Below are positions 9,268 through 18,603 of a stretch of 27,448 bases of DNA, one piece after another. Source of the DNA: Chara braunii (lineage: Eukaryota; Streptophyta; Charophyceae; Charales; Characeae); contig BFEA01000043.1 in the NCBI GenBank assembly GCA_003427395.1, forward strand, positions 3,166,859 through 3,194,306. The letters are read 5' to 3'. A program made the translations under genes and the position numbers. The notes beneath the pieces are model-generated. The model had not been told where the DNA came from and did not search any database. It saw only the letters and a list, made by a program, of their open reading frames with translations. Each line of letters begins with the position of its first letter. The stretch's first letter is position 1.

Positions 9268-9703
9268 ATAATTGCAAAGCAAATCTATGGCAGTATAATA
9301 TCCTTGCTACTCAGGAAAAAAACGGCATGTTTCTTTGCGAGGCCCTATGCTTGCAGGGGTCCCCTCTATATAGTCTTAGGAGTAGTGGTAGGAAGGTAGT
9401 GAAAGGCGAAAAAAGAATTTGAGGGAAGAACATTGTGTAAAAAAAAAAAAAAAAGATCGAAACACTATTGGCCAAGAACTACGAGTTATAAACCGCAAAT
9501 CTCGAAAATGCACAAGGCAATTCACAAAAATTTTACAATTCAACCCTAAAATTATTTCCAAAGGCATACTAAATTCTTAGATACAGATCAATTCTAAAAT
9601 TCAGTCCAAGTACCCTACTACTACTTTCCACCAGGATTCAAGTAGACGGCTAAGTTGTTAGGAACTAAAACTACCTATAAGCTCAAAGACCAGGAGTTGG
9701 GCA
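9268..9703. other. No gene or repeat recognised
   Basis: A/T-rich sequence with an A15 run near 9440-9455 and a CTCTATATAG stretch near 9364. No coding segment is convincing on either strand. Confidence 0.4.
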
Positions 9704-10155
9704 AGAAGAAAAGGTTGTAGGGTTACCCTCCCATCATCACTGTCCAATCACACTGTAAAGAGCCTTTGTTGCCTAGACGGGTTTCCCACCACGCACCCAA
9801 TGGATACAACTCTAGTTTGCTCTTCACCGGGTCTCTCATTTCGTCCAACCATTGGTGTTCCCACTGCTCCCTCGTGCTAACTACTCTTATAATGACTACA
9901 CTCGACTAACGCTCCCACCACTGACGATGGCAGTCACACTGCCCCCATAGTGCCGCTGTCGATAGAAGAATAAGCTGTAGGGATACCCTCTCATCATCAC
10001 TGTCCAGAACACTGTAAACAGCCTTTGTTGCCAGGACGGGTTTCCCACCACGCACCCAATGGATACAACTCTAGTTTGCTCTTCACCGGGTCTCTCGTAT
10101 CATCCAACCGTTGGTGCTCTCACTGCTCCTTCATGCTGGCTATTCGTATAATTAA
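9704..10155. repeat. Imperfect tandem duplication, period 260 bp
   Basis: About 190 bp from 9704 recur from 9964. Both copies contain ACGGGTTTCCCACCACGCAC and CAATGGATACAACTCTAGTT and end near CTTATAAT or CGTATAATT. The intervening ~70 bp (9895-9963) are absent after the second copy. Divergence is modest. No coding capacity is conserved between copies. Confidence 0.8.
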
Positions 10156-10990
10156 AAAAGCCAAAAATACCTAAAACAAACAAGAAGAGAAAATCACAAA
10201 GTTACTCCCATACATCGGAGATAACAATTATCCCTCTCTCTCAATCCTAAGATACTTCAATAATACGAAACACTAAGGGCAGCGTCCGCGCCAGAACACA
10301 GACAATAAAAAATTACTTCTCTTTTTTTTTTTTTTTTTTTGAGAAAACACCCGAGGTGGTGCTCAAGAGACAACTAAGCAATAATAAAAAAATAAAATAA
10401 AAAAAATGCAGAACACTAAAATGCGACAGACTAGCCTAGAAAACGGCTAAAAAACGGAGAGTATGTTCTCGACTTTTAACTGAATCACAGACCTAACCAG
10501 CACTTAGGAACATCGAGAATCTATGAATGAACATATAATTCTGAACAGTTGAACTAAGCCGAACGTAGAAAACAAAAGCAACCTTATATGTAACCATTCA
10601 CACACACTGTAGCCAAAGAGGAACTAAAATTTTAAGACAACAATGACTTATACCAAGGAAAATCCTACCCTAAAATACGTGCAAAAGAGTCAAGATCGAA
10701 ATGACATCACAACCTCTGGAAAGAAAAAGGTGAAGTACCCAATGGGAACTCAAAAGGAACAAATTATGAGAAAACAGAACATGAAGTAAACAAACATCAA
10801 ACTGCCTTGTGACATGGATGGGTCCAACGAGACCTGCTGAAGCTCTTGGACGTGCCGAAGCGCTGCCACCACAGCCGTCCTATTGCACCGCTCGGCCTTC
10901 CCAGCTTTTCCTAATAAATTCGTACCCGCCCTCAATGTATCCGGCCAGCAATCTGGGGGCCAGTACATCTAAATTGTCCAAGATAAACAA
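10156..10990. other. A-rich non-coding stretch, no gene seen
   Basis: Mostly A-rich sequence with an 18-T run at 10323-10340 and A/AAT tracts after it. From about 10805 the composition becomes GC-rich for ~170 bp and leads into a CCGTCGCCCTTTATTTT tail. No domain was recognised in either strand. Confidence 0.4.
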
Positions 10991-11053
10991 CCTCAGCCGT
11001 CGCCCTTTATTTTAAAAAAAACAAAAAACAAAAAGAAGAAGTTAAATAGCCCA
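10991..11053 (+). mobile_element. Retroposon 3' tail with 13-bp target-site duplication
   Basis: The signature CCGTCGCCCTTTATTTT is followed by an A-rich tail and then GTTAAATAGCCCA (11041-11053). The same 13-mer with one change, GTTAAATAACCCA, is at 8797-8809, exactly where repeat copy B breaks. The 2.2 kb between began as one retroposon insertion into copy B and later grew by internal insertions. Confidence 0.7.
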
Positions 11054-11143
11054 CCACATATCGAACCTTCCAAATAACAGGAAACGTCACCCAATTACAG
11101 AAAATCCTTTCTCAGAAAGGTCCCTGGATCAAAACCAGCAGGG
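11054..11143. repeat. Dispersed repeat copy B, right part
   Basis: CCACATATCGAACCTTC and AAAATC(C)TTTCT...AAAGGT match 2722-2808 of copy A. This is the displaced end of copy B. Confidence 0.75.
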
Positions 11144-11159
11144 ATCGCGAAGCCCGTAG

Positions 11160-11424
11160 TAGCGCGCTTGCATTTTTTTTTTTTCCTTCTTTTTTTTTTG
11201 GGAGTGTTTGCGATATGGTGCGAACGGTGAAGGAAAGGCGCCGGTAAAAATAAACAAACAGAACAAACACTCGGGTACCGGGCCTGTAGTTACCGACCGA
11301 ATATGACCGTTTTTGCGTCCAGGTTTCTTCAGGATAAGAGACTCCCTGCAGTGGTTCCGTCGCGATGAACTGGCCACACTCTGGTGGGAAAATCTTTCCG
11401 TCCGTTGCCTGACCAAGATTTATC
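11160..11424 (-). other. Possible coding exon, minus strand, unrecognised
   Basis: The minus strand is open for 106 codons and reads residues such as DGKIFPPECGQFIATEPLQG and SYPEETWTQKR, more protein-like in composition than nearby low-complexity frames. No family is recognised. It starts against a fold-back element and ends in poly-Lys from a T-rich tract, so if real it is one fragment of an exon, perhaps bounded by a TTGGTCAG acceptor and a GCCCGGTACC donor. Equally it may be chance. Confidence 0.2.
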
Positions 11425-11525
11425 GGGGGCAAGGTCCCACTTGCACGGATTACGAGATTTAGGCCGTTGATCTCGGCTATCTACGGTCTCTATCTCTTAA
11501 TTCGTGCAAGTGGGACCTAGCCCCC
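11425..11525. mobile_element. Fold-back element with GGTCCCACTTGC ends
   Basis: Arms 11425-11459 and 11491-11525 are reverse complements over 35 bp with about four mismatches, around a 31-bp loop. Each arm carries GGGGGC(A/T)AGGTCCCACTTG. The inner GGTCCCACT motif is shared with the ends of the fold-back family at 13.7, 14.1, 14.3 and 25.9 kb, though the rest differs. Confidence 0.7.
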
Positions 11526-11639
11526 GGACATCGTTTATTTGACTGAGAGTGCCAGCTGGCAAAATATTGGTGGTTTGGAAGGGCACCCGCTGTCAAGAGG
11601 TCGTCAGCGTAAAAAAAAATAAAAAAATAAAAATCGTCA

Positions 11640-11890
11640 GCGTGCCACGTGTGAACGCTGCCATGTCGTCAAGAGAGCCAGCTGTCAAGCGGTGGGCAAG
11701 AGTAAGAGTGTTTGTTTGCTAAAAAAAAAAAAAAAAAAAAAAAAAGGTGCTTGTTTGCTTGCCAACGCTGCAGCCACGTGTGAAAGATCGTCAGCGTGCC
11801 ACGTGTGAAAGCTGCCATCAAAGGAACGCCAGGTAATTAAAGGAGCGCCAGCTGTTGGCTGCCAAGACTGCCAGCTGTCGAGCCACGTGT
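11640..11890. promoter_or_regulatory. Cluster of CACGTG (G-box) motifs
   Basis: CACGTG occurs at 11646, 11775, 11800 and 11884, mostly as CCACGTGTGAA or CCACGTGTCAA, and again at 12531 and 12572 as CCACGTGGCAGG. In plants this core binds bZIP and bHLH factors. Part of the density comes from a short repeated block (GTCAGCGTGCCACGTGTGAA at 11636 and 11790), so duplication rather than selection may explain it. The cluster precedes the putative exon. An A26 run at 11720-11745 interrupts it. Confidence 0.35.
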
Positions 11891-12142
11891 CAAAAAAAGT
11901 GCCGTTCTCGAGAGTGGCCGAGGTTCAAGATCAACTGTTGCCTCGTCGGGATGACTCAATTCTGCAACCTGCCGCTTGCTAACTGCACGAATCTGGCCAG
12001 GATGTCCGGCGCGATACCGAACCAGATGCCGAACAGGACGCTGATCCGGATCCCGAGGCAGATCTTAGATCGGAGGTCGGCTCCATCGCTCGCGAGAGCA
12101 ATCCGCTGCACTGCCCCAAGTTCGACTTATCACGTCTCCTCT

Positions 12143-12787
12143 ATGGTTACAGTCAGGATCTCCTCCACCACTCCCCTCCCCTCCTCCCTCTCCTCCCTCT
12201 CCTCCCTCTCCTCCTCTCTCTCGGACTTTCCCGTCTGTTGCCGCTGTGCGTTTGGTCGTGTACGTCGCCTGTCCGCAAGTGAAGGCAATGAGAAGATGGC
12301 TGTGGGAAGGTATCCGAATAAGAGAAAGCCAGGAGGGGCAGGGGGGGGGGAGGGAGAGGGAGAGAGAGGAGGTGGTCCACAGGCTGCAGGAGAAGCGGGG
12401 GGGAGGGGGAGGAGGAGGAGGAGGAAGAGGAGAGGGGGAAGTTGGGGATGTTTTAGGAGTGATTTGACGGGAAACTTCGTCGGAGGCGACGATCTGCGCT
12501 TGTTCTGCCGACCCAGGCAGCGGCCCATTCCACGTGGCAGGGGGAATTTGATGATTCCAACGGCTCGTCTCCACGTGGCAGGAGATCGGGACACCCATCA
12601 TCTTGCGCGAAGAACTCGGCGCGTTGTGACCAAGTTCGGTCGTTCTGAAGCAATTGACGACGCGAAGGAGGAACGTCGACGTGACCCTGTTGATGAGCTC
12701 GATGGCTATGGCGATCGCCCAGATTTCGACATAAATCTCGCTGTCCTCCTCGCTGGCTTCGCTTTCGACTCTTATAATACTCCTCAG
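12143..12787 (+). CDS. Putative first exon of a nuclear gene, cut by gap
   Basis: One frame stays open from upstream of 12143 to 12787, where CTCAG is followed by GTAGGG, a good splice donor. From the ATG at 12143 the N terminus is Ser/Thr/Arg-rich and almost free of acidic residues (MVTVRISSTTPLPSSLSSLS, then RVRRLSAS), which resembles an organelle transit peptide. A Gly/Arg low-complexity stretch follows, then a more ordinary segment ending DFDINLAVLLAGFAFDSYNT at the donor. I do not recognise the family; the rest would lie in or beyond the N gap. Other in-frame ATGs are at 11951 and 12296. GC content is higher than in the surrounding repeats. The CTCC and GGGGGA tracts could keep a frame open by chance, so this is tentative. 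Confidence 0.35.
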
Positions 12788-12819
12788 GTAGGGGTGACGC
12801 TTTTTTCCCAGGAGGTTTT

Positions 12820-12842
12820 TTTTTTTGGGGGGGGGTGTGGAG
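12820..12842. repeat. Homopolymer T/G run at gap edge
   Basis: A T10 run passes directly into G9 and the assembly stops. The run is a likely cause of the break and may itself be partly artefactual. Confidence 0.7.
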
Positions 12843-13476
12843 NNNNNNNNNNNNNNNNNNNNNNNNNNNNNNNNNNNNNNNNNNNNNNNNNNNNNNNNNN
12901 NNNNNNNNNNNNNNNNNNNNNNNNNNNNNNNNNNNNNNNNNNNNNNNNNNNNNNNNNNNNNNNNNNNNNNNNNNNNNNNNNNNNNNNNNNNNNNNNNNNN
13001 NNNNNNNNNNNNNNNNNNNNNNNNNNNNNNNNNNNNNNNNNNNNNNNNNNNNNNNNNNNNNNNNNNNNNNNNNNNNNNNNNNNNNNNNNNNNNNNNNNNN
13101 NNNNNNNNNNNNNNNNNNNNNNNNNNNNNNNNNNNNNNNNNNNNNNNNNNNNNNNNNNNNNNNNNNNNNNNNNNNNNNNNNNNNNNNNNNNNNNNNNNNN
13201 NNNNNNNNNNNNNNNNNNNNNNNNNNNNNNNNNNNNNNNNNNNNNNNNNNNNNNNNNNNNNNNNNNNNNNNNNNNNNNNNNNNNNNNNNNNNNNNNNNNN
13301 NNNNNNNNNNNNNNNNNNNNNNNNNNNNNNNNNNNNNNNNNNNNNNNNNNNNNNNNNNNNNNNNNNNNNNNNNNNNNNNNNNNNNNNNNNNNNNNNNNNN
13401 NNNNNNNNNNNNNNNNNNNNNNNNNNNNNNNNNNNNNNNNNNNNNNNNNNNNNNNNNNNNNNNNNNNNNNNNNNNN
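12843..13476. other. Assembly gap (634 N)
   Basis: A continuous run of N. Reading frames drawn through it carry no information. Confidence 0.99.
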
Positions 13477-13502
13477 CACATCTAGATGTGTATAAGAGAC
13501 AG
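13477..13502. other. Residual Nextera mate-pair junction adapter
   Basis: 13484-13502 is AGATGTGTATAAGAGACAG, the 19-base Tn5 mosaic end used in Nextera libraries. The preceding CACATCT is the end of its reverse complement, so this is the back-to-back junction adapter of mate-pair circularisation, cut by the gap. It is library sequence, not genome. Confidence 0.95.
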
Positions 13503-13561
13503 CCTCTGTACTGTGTACACAGACCTAAAACGGCCTGACCCCAGTCCAGTTCGACAGAGAA

Positions 13562-13633
13562 GGAACAGTGCTCAAGAGAATTCAAGAGAGTTCAAGAGGA
13601 ACAGTGTTCAAGAGAATTCAAGAGAGTTCAAGA
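13562..13633. repeat. 36-bp tandem repeat (two units)
   Basis: Units at 13562 and 13598 begin GGAACAGTG(C/T)TCAAGAG and are built from a 12-bp AAGAGA(A/G)TTC sub-repeat. They adjoin the adapter end of the gap. Confidence 0.85.
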
Positions 13634-13691
13634 GAATTAAACATCTAGAAAAACTTGGGTAATTGCTGGCCTATTGCTAAACTGAATGCTC

Positions 13692-13862
13692 AGAACCCCT
13701 GGGCCGAGGTGCCACTAGCAAAGAGGATAGGAAAAAGCTCCTGAATCTGGATGTGTTTTATGGAGAGGTGCAGAAAAGCAGTTCAATCTCGATTTCCTGC
13801 ACCTCTCCCAGATTCAGGCATTCGATCCTATCCTCTTTGCTAGTGGGACCACGCCCCTGGAC
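13692..13862. mobile_element. Fold-back element, copy 1
   Basis: Outer arms 13708-13732 and 13826-13850 pair: GCCACTAGCAAAGAGGATAG against CTATCCTCTTTGCTAGTGGG. Inner pairings join CTGAATCTGG with CCAGATTCAG, and GAGGTGCAG with CTGCACCTC. It shares the central AGAAAAGCAGTTCAATCTCG with the copy at 25.9 kb. No protein. MITE-like, with a long imperfect hairpin. Confidence 0.8.
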
Positions 13863-14067
13863 TCCTTAACAAAACCTCTAAAAATCTCCTACACTGTCTT
13901 ATTCCCTGCTGAGCTATCACGCAGGGGCCATTTGCTAATTACCCTTCTGTGTATCGTTCCAATTTTGACGGATGCCCCGAAGGACCCGGTCCTTGCTTTT
14001 TTTGGATGCCCCGGGATGGAGATCCACTGGTAGCCCCCGAATAGAACGCACAGTCATTCTGGGCTGA

Positions 14068-14203
14068 GGTCCCACTACGGTAGCAAAGAGGATTGGATTG
14101 AACTCCCGAATCTGGACGTGTTTCATGCAGAGATGCAGAAAAGCAGCTCAAGCTCGGTATTCTGCACCTGTGCACCAACGCGTCCAGATTCGAGCGTTCA
14201 AGT
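14068..14203. mobile_element. Fold-back element, copy 2 (right end lost)
   Basis: It starts GGTCCCACTACGGTAGCAAA and continues CGAATCTGGACGTGTTTCAT, AGATGCAGAAAAGCAG, with the pairing arm CGTCCAGATTCGAGCGTTCA at 14180-14200. The terminal CTCTTTGCTAGTGGGACC is missing, replaced by unrelated sequence and a T17 run. Confidence 0.7.
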
Positions 14204-14347
14204 CTCGGTACATTGATAATGATTCTTTTTTTTTTTTTTTTAATAATGATTCTAGATTCTATTGGGGCGAAGACTGTAGCGTCGTTCTGGACCGTAGATT
14301 ACAAGGATCGAGGATCAGTGGCCAGAAACAGATAGCCCCCGGGACGA

Positions 14348-14536
14348 GGTCCCACTGGGGAACCTGGATGTGTTTCATGCAGAGATGCAGAAAAGCAGAT
14401 CAATCCACTGGTGAATCTGGACGTGTTTCACGCAGAGATGCAGAAAAGCAGATCAATCCCGATTTTTCTTGCACCAGATATCCTCTTTGCTAGTGGGAGT
14501 CTGTGGGACCACCACCTGGGAAGTGGGACCTCTCCC
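14348..14536. mobile_element. Fold-back element, copy 3 (rearranged)
   Basis: It starts GGTCCCACTGGGG and ends TCCTCTTTGCTAGTGGGA. Inside, the CTGGA(T/C)GTGTTTCA...GATCAATCC block is present twice in tandem (14363-14405 and 14417-14458), so the left arm has been duplicated. Confidence 0.7.
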
Positions 14537-14850
14537 GAAACTGACGTCCTCCTCTAAGTAAAAGAACAGCCAAATGCTTTTCCCAATAAATAAATCAATA
14601 AGTCAATAAAAAAATATTAACAATAAATAAGCACAGACAGATCAGATATAAGGATTCGAGAAAAAAAATAAACAATAAAAAATTATGCAAGGTTTGGGCA
14701 TGGCTGACAGAGCGAAGTCTCCTCCTGCTCCTCCTCCTCCTCCTGCTCCTCCTCCTCTTCTCCCCCCCCCCCGAATCCTCCTCTTCTCCGCCTGCTCCGT
14801 TCTGGTCCTCCACCTTGTACCCGGATCCTGCTGAGATTGTGGATCCCATC

Positions 14851-14853
<3 letters not shown>
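14537..14853. other. No gene; A/T-rich then CTC-rich low complexity
   Basis: A/T-rich sequence to about 14690 is followed by a CTC/CTG trinucleotide-like tract and a C10 run near 14762-14772. Frames here are open only because of low complexity. Confidence 0.5.

Positions 14854-14911
<58 letters not shown>
14854..14911. repeat. (CA)n microsatellite
   Basis: About 29 CA units directly upstream of the second ribozyme-bearing unit. Confidence 0.97.
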
Positions 14912-14916
<5 letters not shown>

Positions 14917-15170
14917 TCTTGTCAGGGGTTTGGACCAGGTTCAGACGTGCAAGGATTGCAAGGTTGGTGTTGTGAGTAAAGTCGACCACTTTTCTCTCTC
15001 AGGGATGGGTGTCGCTAACTCTGGCCGATGTGGTGAGTCCTTATCCATCAGTCAAATGCATCCTGGGCAGACTCTGTCCAGGTTCAACCTCCTGATGAGT
15101 CAGTCAAAGTCCGACGAAACAGTCTGTCCGGCACAGTCATGCTTTTTTTGAGTGTATTAGCGAATATGAC

Positions 15171-15172
<2 letters not shown>
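14917..15172 (+). repeat. Hammerhead-bearing repeat unit, copy 2
   Basis: Aligned to 123-374 over its length. It begins five bases after a CA tract and ends at AATATGACAA directly before another CA tract. The 3' end CATGCTTTTTTTGAGTGTAT is shared with the right-edge copy (27429-27448). Being bracketed by CA tracts on both sides suggests the unit and the microsatellite travel together. Confidence 0.85.
15068..15126 (+). ncRNA. Type III hammerhead ribozyme, copy 2
   Basis: Helix III pairs CTGT (15074-15077) with ACAG (15119-15122), and beyond a CT bulge CAGA (15068-15071) with TCTG (15123-15126). The predicted cleavage site follows C15078. Helix I is AGG with CCT around TTCAA, with a C/C mismatch at the closing pair. 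The core is CTGATGA at 15092-15098; helix II is GTC/GAC; GAAA is at 15116-15119. All invariant core bases are present. The bulge and the helix I mismatch may reduce activity. Confidence 0.65.
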
Positions 15173-15206
<34 letters not shown>

Positions 15207-15207
15207 N

Positions 15208-15277
<70 letters not shown>
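15173..15277. repeat. (CA)n then (GA)n compound microsatellite
   Basis: CA units to 15206, one N, then about 35 GA units. Confidence 0.95.
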
Positions 15278-15281
<4 letters not shown>

Positions 15282-15386
15282 GGACCTGGAATGCTGGTCA
15301 AGGATGACAGCACACAGCACACAGCACACACCATAAACTCACACTGTACATGACGTACTCCGACACTCACAAATGCTGAATGAAAC

Positions 15387-15398
15387 AACACAGGCTGC
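15387..15398. repeat. LINE target-site duplication, left copy
   Basis: AACACAGGCTGC here recurs at 25200-25211 immediately after the LINE poly(A). Inverted LINE sequence starts at the next base, which is where a twin-primed insertion would begin. Confidence 0.85.
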
Positions 15399-18108
15399 CG
15401 TCAGGGCCTTGACTGGCCATTTAGCCAGTAAAGCTAGGTTTTGTTGTCTGGGATCCAAAATCCCTAATCCCCCTTGGTGCCTGGGAAAGGTAATTGTATC
15501 CCAGGCCACCTTGGACATATATCCTTCTTGTTCCTGCGCTTCCAGCTTCCAAACAAAATGTCCTGCCGCCTTCTTGATTTGCCCGTATGCCTTGCCACCG
15601 AGACGATGAACTGCTAGCGTAAACCACAGAACCGATCCTGCTGCTGTTGATAAGACCAAGGCTCATCCCAGTAATGATAGATGCCTTGTCTGCTTCCAAC
15701 TTGCTACCCGATTACAAGACTTTTCTACCAAAATGGCATCTTGAAACTCTGAGTTGTCAGTCAAGGACACTTGCACTCCCAGAAAGCGTTCGGAAGCGTC
15801 GGCAGACACAGTCTTTAATCCCCAATTGAATTTCAGGCTATAAGAAGGTGGCAAAAAATAGGTTGACTTATTCCAATTAATAGCGGCCTCTGATACCTCA
15901 CAGTAGGTATTTAATACTGTTCTTAGGTTTCTAAAGTTCTCTCTGTTGTTTTGACAGGCAATAGTTAGGTCATCCGCCAGGGCTCCCCCTTTCCATTGTA
16001 TGCAGTTTTTCAGTTTCAAGCCCACGATTTCATTGTTAAACCGAATATTATCCAATAGGATTTCCAAGTGCACAACAAAAAGGAGAGGGGCCAAGGGGCA
16101 GCCTTGCCTGAGAGATCTAGTAAGAGAAAATTCCTCTGATTGTTGACCGTTGACCATAACTGTAGCTGTTGCGTCAGAGTACATTATGTTGACCCACCGG
16201 CAAAAGGGCTGACCAAAACCCATACGTTTCAGGGTGGCCATCACAAAAGCCCAACCAACGCGATCGTAAGCCTTCTCCATATCCAGGAGGAGAATTGCTA
16301 CGTCGAGATTATCATTCGTGATGATTTCCAGGGCTTGAATGGTTGTTACAATATTGTCAGTTGTGCTTCTGTGCTTTACGAAGGCCCCTTATTCTTTGCC
16401 AGTAAGGTCTGGCAGGTATTTTGCTAGCCGTCGGGCCAAGGCTTTTGCTAGCAGTTTATATGAGGCGTTTAGGAGTGATATAGGTCGCCAATTTCGGATT
16501 TCTTTTCTGTCTCCTTTTTTATACAATAAAGAAATTACCCCTTTTGTCATGCTTTTGTTCAATTTGCCCCCTGTGAGAATTTTATTAAATATACTTAATA
16601 GCATCGGACCCAGTTGAGGCCATAAAGCCAAATAAACCTTAATCGGAAGGCCATCTTCCCTCGGACTTGCCTTTGGCCATTCTATTGGCTGCTGTTGATA
16701 ACTCCTCTAATGTCAGTGGTTTATCCAGATCCAGACGTGCCCTCAAGGAGATCCTTTTTTGAGAACGGTTCCAAAAAGTACTCGTTGTTCTCAAGTCAGA
16801 GTGCATGTCATCATACGGTCGACGAGTTGTTAAGATGTCTTCGAAATACAATTTGGCAAACTCACACATCTGGTGCAGGTCGTTAGAAACTATCAATTGA
16901 GTAGAGAACGGATGCGATAGTACCTTCATTGGTGATTGTGCTTTCTGTAGTATCAACCGTCGGAAGGTTTCTTTCGTTAATCTGTCTCCTGTGTTGATGT
17001 TTTTCTGACTCAACCATTCCATCCACTGTTCTTGTTCTTGAATATGCATTGATTCCAACTTGGTTAACAACCTTTTCCGTGTCATTGTCAAATATGCATC
17101 TGAGACCTCATCTTGACCCAGACTATCCTCAACACGTCTGATTCTCTGAATGATACTTTTCTCGTCCCTTCTTCGGTTTTGAGCTCTGATCTGTGAGAAG
17201 ATGTTGAAAGCTCGTTGCAGAATGTGAATTCCCACCTCAACCCAATCATTCTCCTCAGAAAACAGTTCCCTCGCTCCCTGCCAGACTTCAAGTTGGTTCT
17301 GAGACCAATGAATGATGCCTGGGTCTTTAAGAAGAGACACATTCAGTCTGTAGTAGCTCGGGCCCCGTTTGGGGGCTCCGCTGATTTGAACGTCCCCCAC
17401 AACAGGCCTGTGATCCGAGAGGTCTGAGAAATATATATCTACATCCGTGCATTCCTGCCAAGGCAGGCCTTTCATCAAGAGGTAATCTAATCTTCTTCGG
17501 GCTGGTGGGGTTTGTGAACCAAACCAGGTGTAGGCTTGAGTGGTTGGGTGAAGCGTTCGATATGCATCAATCAAGTTTTGTGAAATTATAAAGCTGTGCA
17601 GCGGTCTGTTGTCTAGTCTGATCGGGCCCGCCTTAGGGCTGTCTAGTCCCGGGTTTAAAGTAGTGTTCCAGTCTGCTGCAAAAACGATATTTTCGGAGTC
17701 CGGTATTAAGCCCGGTAGCTCTGGTAAGAACACCAGTCTTTCATTATAATCCGTCAGTACATAAATTGACATGACAGTCCATTCTCGGGATCCCACTTCA
17801 AACTTTACCCAGACCCACCTGCCCCACAGATCCACCATTGAGTCGATAATTACTGCATCCAAATTTTTGTGAGTTAAAACAATTGTTCCTCCCTTCGTGC
17901 CTTGTGGAGGTGACCAGAATTGATGACCTGTTCACCAACTTTCAATTTCACTACAACGAGTTTCATCTAGTTTAGTTTCTTGAAGACAGACCACCTGTAT
18001 CTTCTTCTCATATAACCAGGACTTTAAACGATTTCGTCTCTGCGTAGCACCTGTGTCACACAACCCCCTCACGTTCCAAGAGACAAGCCTCAGCGTGCCC
18101 CCTCACCT
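15399..18108 (-). pseudogene. LINE ORF2, inverted 5' part: AP endonuclease and RT
   Basis: Minus-strand order is endonuclease then RT. Endonuclease motifs: LRLVSWNVRGL (near 18070-18095), VCLQETKLD (about 17965-17990), AADWNTTLNP, RRRLDYLLM and LSDHRPVVGDV, all typical of the apurinic-type endonuclease of L1-like elements. RT motifs: RNWRPISLLNASYKLLAKAL, AFVKHRSTTDNI, LLLDMEKAYDRVGW (motif A), RQGCPLAPLLF (motif B) and GGALADDLTIA (motif C, with L in place of Y or F). A post-RT segment ends LLAKWPVKALT at the target-site duplication. Lesions: TGA at 17932-17934, a one-base frameshift near 16663, TAA at 16389-16391 where a Q codon is expected, and a stop near 15663 with a frameshift. It would target DNA and copy its own RNA if intact; this copy is dead. 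Confidence 0.9.
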
Positions 18109-18603
18109 GCAGCCACTGATGACCCTTGGTTGAGCCTGGGTCTGCATATTTTAATTGAGGAATGGTCACTGAGTAGACAGGAGGATGTCCGAGCTTGTTT
18201 GTTAATACCCTCTTATATTAACAAGCAACTGAAGTCGAAGTTCTGGAGTGATGTCTTGTATGCTTGGAAAAGACTGTTGCCCACGGAGAGAGATCTACCA
18301 AACTCGAAAGATACTGTCCTCTCTCAAATTCTTTTTGAACCCTTATTGTAGATGAATCTGGGAACTCTTTCCTAGCTCAAGGGTCCTCTGGGAGTTTTGG
18401 TAAAGCATGGATAGAACGAGGAGTGGCCAGGATAAAATACATTTGGGATAAGGATAATCATAATTGGATTGATAGTAGAACTCTGAAGCAGAAACTGCAA
18501 AGGTTGAGAAATGTGCAGATTAACCTTCAGAAACTAACTAGAGCTGTACCGGAAGGATGGGTGAGGATCATGCAGACAGACTCAATACCAGGGGATGGAA
18601 TAT
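18109..18603 (+). pseudogene. LINE ORF2 C-terminal region, sense part, first piece
   Basis: The plus strand reads ATDDPWLSLGLHILIEEW, then KSKFWSDVLYAWKRLLP, then after a one-base frameshift near 18345 SFGKAWIERGVARIKYIWDK and VQINLQKLTRAVPEGW. The first residues follow naturally on the LLAKWPVKALT that ends the inverted part at 15399, so the two pieces are adjacent in the parent element and only flipped. Coding continues to 18603, where the PLE1 terminal repeat begins. Confidence 0.75.

Noticed and set aside
12843-13481. Long reading frames on both strands across this interval
   Set aside because: They exist only because N codons are read through; the interval is an assembly gap.
15399-18603. 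Two independent LINE insertions in opposite orientation
   Set aside because: The outer 12-bp duplication and the continuous reading from the inverted end into the sense start are better explained by a single twin-primed event.
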